NCBI GenBank assembly: GCA_903938075.1 | Contig: CAJABS010000188.1 | Coordinates: 1-8,780 of the forward strand | DNA length: 8,780 bases | Reading direction: 5' to 3' | Source of the DNA: an uncultured Chloroflexota bacterium | GTDB taxonomy: Bacteria > Chloroflexota > Limnocylindria > Limnocylindrales > Limnocylindraceae | Part shown: positions 6,661 to 8,780 of the stretch, piece by piece | Numbering within the stretch: position 1 is the stretch's first letter | Layout: each line of letters starts with the position of its first letter | Notes under the pieces: generated by a model | Told to the model about the DNA's origin: nothing | Seen by the model: the letters and a program-made list of their open reading frames with translations, nothing else | The model's database searches: none | Translations under genes and position numbers: made by a program

Positions 6661-6670
6661 CCCTCCCCTC
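6661..6670 (-). promoter_or_regulatory. strong Shine-Dalgarno sequence that fixes the ppc start
   Basis: The minus strand reads GAGGGGAGGG, then TC, then the GTG at 6658. It partly overlaps the mutY TGA. Matches to the anti-Shine-Dalgarno sequence fall about 3-6 bases before the GTG, and there is no other start codon in frame between this site and the conserved N-terminal helix. It is the only clear Shine-Dalgarno sequence in the window, which suggests strong independent initiation on ppc. Confidence 0.65.
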
Positions 6671-7583
6671 AGTCGCCGCGATGCGGCAGACGGTAGCGAT
6701 CCCCTCCCAGCGACTCAGCGAGCCCCTCGGAGACCATCTTGTTGATGGTAGCCGCGACCGCCGCTTCGTTGTGCTCGCCACGCTCACCAGCGACCTGCAC
6801 CCCTGCACGGCCAGCCTCGCGCAACTCATCCAACAGGCGCCCCCGCAGCCATCGTGCCGTCTTCGTGAAGGGGGTTCGCGGTTCACCCTTGCGCGGCACC
6901 TTGGCAAAGGTACGACCGGCGGACGGACAGTAATCACGCAGTGGGCATTCGTCACACTTTGGCGCTGCGGCGCGACAAGTCAACGAGGCAAGATCCATTG
7001 CCGCCTGCGCCCATGCGCCAGCCTCGCCATCTGCAAGTTCCGCACCAAACTCATTGGCGCGCGTCTGCACCTCGCGAGGTGACAGCGGTGCATCTGTGCC
7101 AACTAGTCGCGCAACGATGCGCGCAATGTTCACGTCAACAGGAATCTCACGGCCACCGAATGCGATCGCGGCCACGGCACGTGCTGTGTATGGTCCGATA
7201 CCAGGGAGCTCTATCAGCGCATCGACGTTTGCGGGGAGGCCGCCCGCCGCAACAGCGGCAGCGGCGGCGCGCTGCAGTGCCAACGCACGTCGGTTGTATC
7301 CGAGCCCCTTCCATGCGACCAGCACATCGGCGGTCTCGGCTGCTGCGAGCGACTCGAGTGTTGGAAAGCGCGCAAGGAATACAGTCGCCAACTGATCAAC
7401 GCGGGAGATCTGTGTCTGCTGCGCCATCACCTCGCTCACCAGCACGCTGTACGGATCGGAGCGCTCGCGAATCTTCAACGGTCGGGCGGTAGCGGCGTAC
7501 CAGGCAAGGAGCGCACGATTCGTCTTTCGGATGAGCTCCCGATCGAGTGGTTGGGCTGCCGCGCCCCGCGCGGCCTTTCTCAT
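6669..7583 (-). CDS. mutY: A/G-specific adenine glycosylase MutY
   Basis: Base-excision repair enzyme that removes adenine mispaired with 8-oxoguanine. Seen in the 304 residues: the HhH-GPD domain with catalytic E51 in VSEVMAQQTQ, helix-hairpin-helix ELPGIGPYTARAVAAIAFG (125-143), catalytic D150 in PVDVNIARIVARL, and a [4Fe-4S] site C203-x6-C210-x2-C213-x5-C219. The QQTQ sequence and the cluster favour MutY over endonuclease III. After the cluster only about 80 residues remain, too few for the NUDIX-like 8-oxoG-reading domain of E. coli MutY (350 residues). They look like a small winged helix (RWLRGRLLDELRE, then AAVAATINKMVSEGLAE and GGDRYRLP), as in short actinobacterial MutY proteins. The usual PWR of the N-terminus is replaced by KIR (PLKIRERSDPY). 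ATG 7583 overlaps the exonuclease stop (ATGA), so the two are translationally coupled; ppc follows by 10 bases. Confidence 0.93.
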   Translation of the reverse strand: MRKAARGAAAQPLDRELIRKTNRALLAWYAATARPLKIRERSDPYSVLVSEVMAQQTQISRVDQLATVFLARFPTLESLAAAETADVLVAWKGLGYNRRALALQRAAAAAVAAGGLPANVDALIELPGIGPYTARAVAAIAFGGREIPVDVNIARIVARLVGTDAPLSPREVQTRANEFGAELADGEAGAWAQAAMDLASLTCRAAAPKCDECPLRDYCPSAGRTFAKVPRKGEPRTPFTKTARWLRGRLLDELREAGRAGVQVAGERGEHNEAAVAATINKMVSEGLAESLGGDRYRLPHRGD

Positions 7584-8218
7584 CGTCGCTCGGGGATTGC
7601 GGGCGGGATGCGATTCTTCAGTGCCTTGCTGCGCAACTCGCGAGCGAGTTCCGCCTGTTCAATCGCATCGGCGAGGGCGTGATGGTCGGCAACAAGATCG
7701 GTCGGGTACACCTGACGTACGAAACGCTTCACCGTCTTCTTCCAGGTCAGGTTCTCACCACCATGCAGGGTGTAGTAGACGCTCTTCAGATCCATCGCCG
7801 ACATGCCGAACGGATTCTTCACGCCGGCCTCGGTGAACGCCATCGTGAGCCACATCCAATCGAATGGCGTGTTGAAGCCAACGAAGAGTGGGCTCGACTC
7901 TGGTGCGGTCGACTCGGCGGTGGCGCGAACCCAGAGGGCAAACTGGCGCACCCCTTCGAGCCGATCGATTCCGTTCGCCTCAAGGTGGGCTCGTGAAAGG
8001 CGGTGTACGCGCTCCTCTTTGTGGCCCCACTGCTTCGTCGGGTCGGGGCGCAGCTCTACGTAGAAGGTCTTTTTCGGATCGTCAACGAGACAGGCGCCAA
8101 TGCTGATCAGGCTCCCATCGAGTGGCGTCTGGCCCGAGCACTCCACGTCAACGCTGAACCAGAGCTCCTGCGGGAGCCCCTCTTCAAACGGGGGTGGCGT
8201 TGGGGCGTCGTGCTGCAT
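7580..8218 (-). CDS. DEDDh-family 3'-5' exonuclease
   Basis: Exonuclease of the RNase T / DNA polymerase III epsilon superfamily, 212 residues. The DEDDh residues are visible: D24 and E26 in FSVDVECSG (Exo I), D120 in VGFNTPFDWMWL (Exo II), and H179 with D184 in ADHHALADAIEQAE (Exo III, H-x4-D). The NPFGMSAMDLKSVYYTLHG segment (135-153) resembles a conserved part of stand-alone single-domain exonucleases in this superfamily. No helicase, UvrC-like or polymerase domain is attached, so it is not a fused proofreading subunit. Whether it acts on DNA or RNA cannot be read from the sequence. It is first in a coupled set with mutY (ATGA overlap), suggesting a DNA-maintenance role. The ATG at 8218 lies 7 bases after a TAGGCT box and within an inverted repeat, hinting at control at this point. 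Confidence 0.85.
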   Translation of the reverse strand: MQHDAPTPPPFEEGLPQELWFSVDVECSGQTPLDGSLISIGACLVDDPKKTFYVELRPDPTKQWGHKEERVHRLSRAHLEANGIDRLEGVRQFALWVRATAESTAPESSPLFVGFNTPFDWMWLTMAFTEAGVKNPFGMSAMDLKSVYYTLHGGENLTWKKTVKRFVRQVYPTDLVADHHALADAIEQAELARELRSKALKNRIPPAIPERR

Positions 8219-8240
8219 CTGATGCAGCCTACGGCATCAG
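8212..8240. promoter_or_regulatory. nested inverted repeats over the exonuclease gene start, possible operator
   Basis: On the minus strand, CTGATGC (8240-8234), 8 bases, then GCATCAG (8225-8219) form a perfect 7-base inverted repeat whose spacer contains the -10 candidate TAGGCT. GCATC is shared with a second, perfect 8-base inverted repeat with a one-base centre, GCTGCATCAGATGCAGC (8228-8212), which covers the start codon. The TGATGC/GCATCA half-site thus occurs three times in 29 bases. This is a plausible repressor site; no regulator is identified. Confidence 0.4.
8226..8231 (-). promoter_or_regulatory. candidate -10 box (TAGGCT) of the exonuclease-mutY-ppc genes
   Basis: TAGGCT fits TANNNT and is followed by 7 bases (GCATCAG) and the ATG at 8218, so the transcript would be nearly leaderless. 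AGG inside it is too weak and too distant (9 bases) for a confident Shine-Dalgarno call. No clear -35 box is visible. The 38-base gap to the aldehyde dehydrogenase stop shows no hairpin with a T-run, so read-through from that gene is also possible. Confidence 0.35.
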
Positions 8241-8256
8241 CCCGATACGGATCGCC

Positions 8257-8780
8257 CTACTCGCTCCGCACCATGATGTGCTTCGCCACGGTGTAGTCCT
8301 CAAGGGCATACATCGACTGGTCCTTGCCGTAGCCGGACTGCTTGAAGCCGCCGTGCGGCATCTCGCTCGCCAGGGTGAAGTGATCGTTCACCCAGACGGT
8401 GCCGAACTGCAGCGCCTTGCTCACCTTGAAGGCTCGGGCGATGTCGCTCGTCCAGAGCGACGAGGCGAGGCCGAACTGGCAGTCGTTCGCCCACTCCAGG
8501 ATCTGATCCGCGCTCTTGGCGCGCTGTACTGAAACAACCGGCCCGAAGACCTCGTCCTGCACGATCTCGGAACTCTGCGCTGGCCCAGCAATGATCGTCG
8601 GACGGTAGAAGTGACCCTTACCGGCGACGCTCTTGCCGCCGAGTACGACCTCGGCCTTCTTGCTCGCGCGCTGAACGAAGCCATCAACGCGTGTGCGCTG
8701 TGCGGCACTAATGAGTGGCCCCATCTCGGTTGCCTTGTCGTTCGTTGGCCCAACCTTGATCGTCTTCACCTGCTTGATGA
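8257..8780 (-). CDS. NAD(P)-dependent aldehyde dehydrogenase, C-terminal part only
   Basis: The last 174 residues or so of an aldehyde dehydrogenase; the gene enters from the right edge and its frame is open at base 8780. Visible family features: EMGPLISAAQRTRV, the cofactor-binding DEVFGPVVSVQ (the Glu contacts the nicotinamide ribose in the family), FGLASSLWTSD, GTVWVNDHFTLASEMPHGG, and the C-terminal signature GGFKQSGYGKDQSMYALEDYT. The catalytic Cys and general-base Glu lie upstream, outside the window. The SEMPHGGxKxSGYGKDxSxYxLEDYT ending is typical of gamma-aminobutyraldehyde dehydrogenases (YdcW/PatD type, putrescine breakdown) and close relatives such as betaine aldehyde dehydrogenases. 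Superfamily is certain; substrate is a suggestion. It ends 38 bases before the exonuclease gene on the same strand. A GTG in frame at 8769 is internal and not the start. Confidence 0.93.
   Translation of the reverse strand, partial: IKQVKTIKVGPTNDKATEMGPLISAAQRTRVDGFVQRASKKAEVVLGGKSVAGKGHFYRPTIIAGPAQSSEIVQDEVFGPVVSVQRAKSADQILEWANDCQFGLASSLWTSDIARAFKVSKALQFGTVWVNDHFTLASEMPHGGFKQSGYGKDQSMYALEDYTVAKHIMVRSE

Noticed and set aside
5864..6745. A 293-codon plus-strand frame opposite the start of ppc and the end of mutY.
   Set aside because: It crosses two well-identified minus-strand genes and contains no family motif; it is an antisense shadow.
6659..6955. A longer ppc reading starting with an ATG at 6955 (99 extra residues).
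   Set aside because: The added part is Arg/Cys/Ser-rich, unlike any PEPC N-terminus, and lies over the conserved end of mutY. The GTG at 6658 has a strong Shine-Dalgarno sequence and starts at the expected helix.
8219..8256. The gap after the aldehyde dehydrogenase gene as an intrinsic terminator.
   Set aside because: The inverted repeats there are not followed by a T-run and lie on the next gene's start, so a regulatory site is the better reading.

Overview
This is a compact, GC-rich bacterial window (roughly 60% GC or more by eye) of mostly housekeeping genes. There are nine protein-coding genes, two of them cut by the window edges, and no RNA gene, mobile element or CRISPR array that I could see. 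The longest stretch without a gene is 38 bases. Neighbouring genes often overlap at their start and stop codons (ATGA, GTGA, TAGTG), and several likely -10 boxes lie so close to the start codon that the mRNAs would be leaderless or nearly so. With the short MutY whose C-terminus looks like a winged helix, this suggests a streamlined, high-GC member of Actinomycetota or Chloroflexota. That placement is an inference from style and protein flavour, not from a marker gene.

Layout. At the left, on the minus strand, lpd (dihydrolipoyl dehydrogenase) is followed by lipA (lipoyl synthase, running off the window), a lipoate pair joined by a TAGTG overlap. Only 37 bases away and divergent lies plsY (glycerol-3-phosphate acyltransferase, plus strand). 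plsY converges on a long minus-strand series read from right to left: a 3' part of an aldehyde dehydrogenase gene (aminobutyraldehyde dehydrogenase-like), a DEDDh 3'-5' exonuclease, mutY (adenine glycosylase), ppc (phosphoenolpyruvate carboxylase), a divergent stand-alone YjeF_N-domain protein, and a 64-residue protein with two predicted membrane helices.

How they fit together. The exonuclease and mutY are tightly coupled DNA-maintenance genes. ppc follows mutY by 10 bases with a strong Shine-Dalgarno sequence, so anaplerotic CO2 fixation appears to share their transcript. The YjeF_N-like gene has its own -10-like box and is coupled by a GTGA overlap to the small membrane protein. lpd and lipA supply the E3 subunit and the lipoyl cofactor of 2-oxoacid dehydrogenase and/or glycine-cleavage complexes. 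plsY makes lysophosphatidic acid for phospholipid synthesis.

The items most worth a second look are the YjeF_N-like protein, whose usual signature loops are all altered, with its overlapping small membrane partner; two nested inverted repeats over the putative -10 and start codon of the exonuclease gene; the 37-base divergent promoter region; and a palindrome that holds both convergent stop codons at the end of plsY. I found no clear multi-gene defence, mobile or biosynthetic system.
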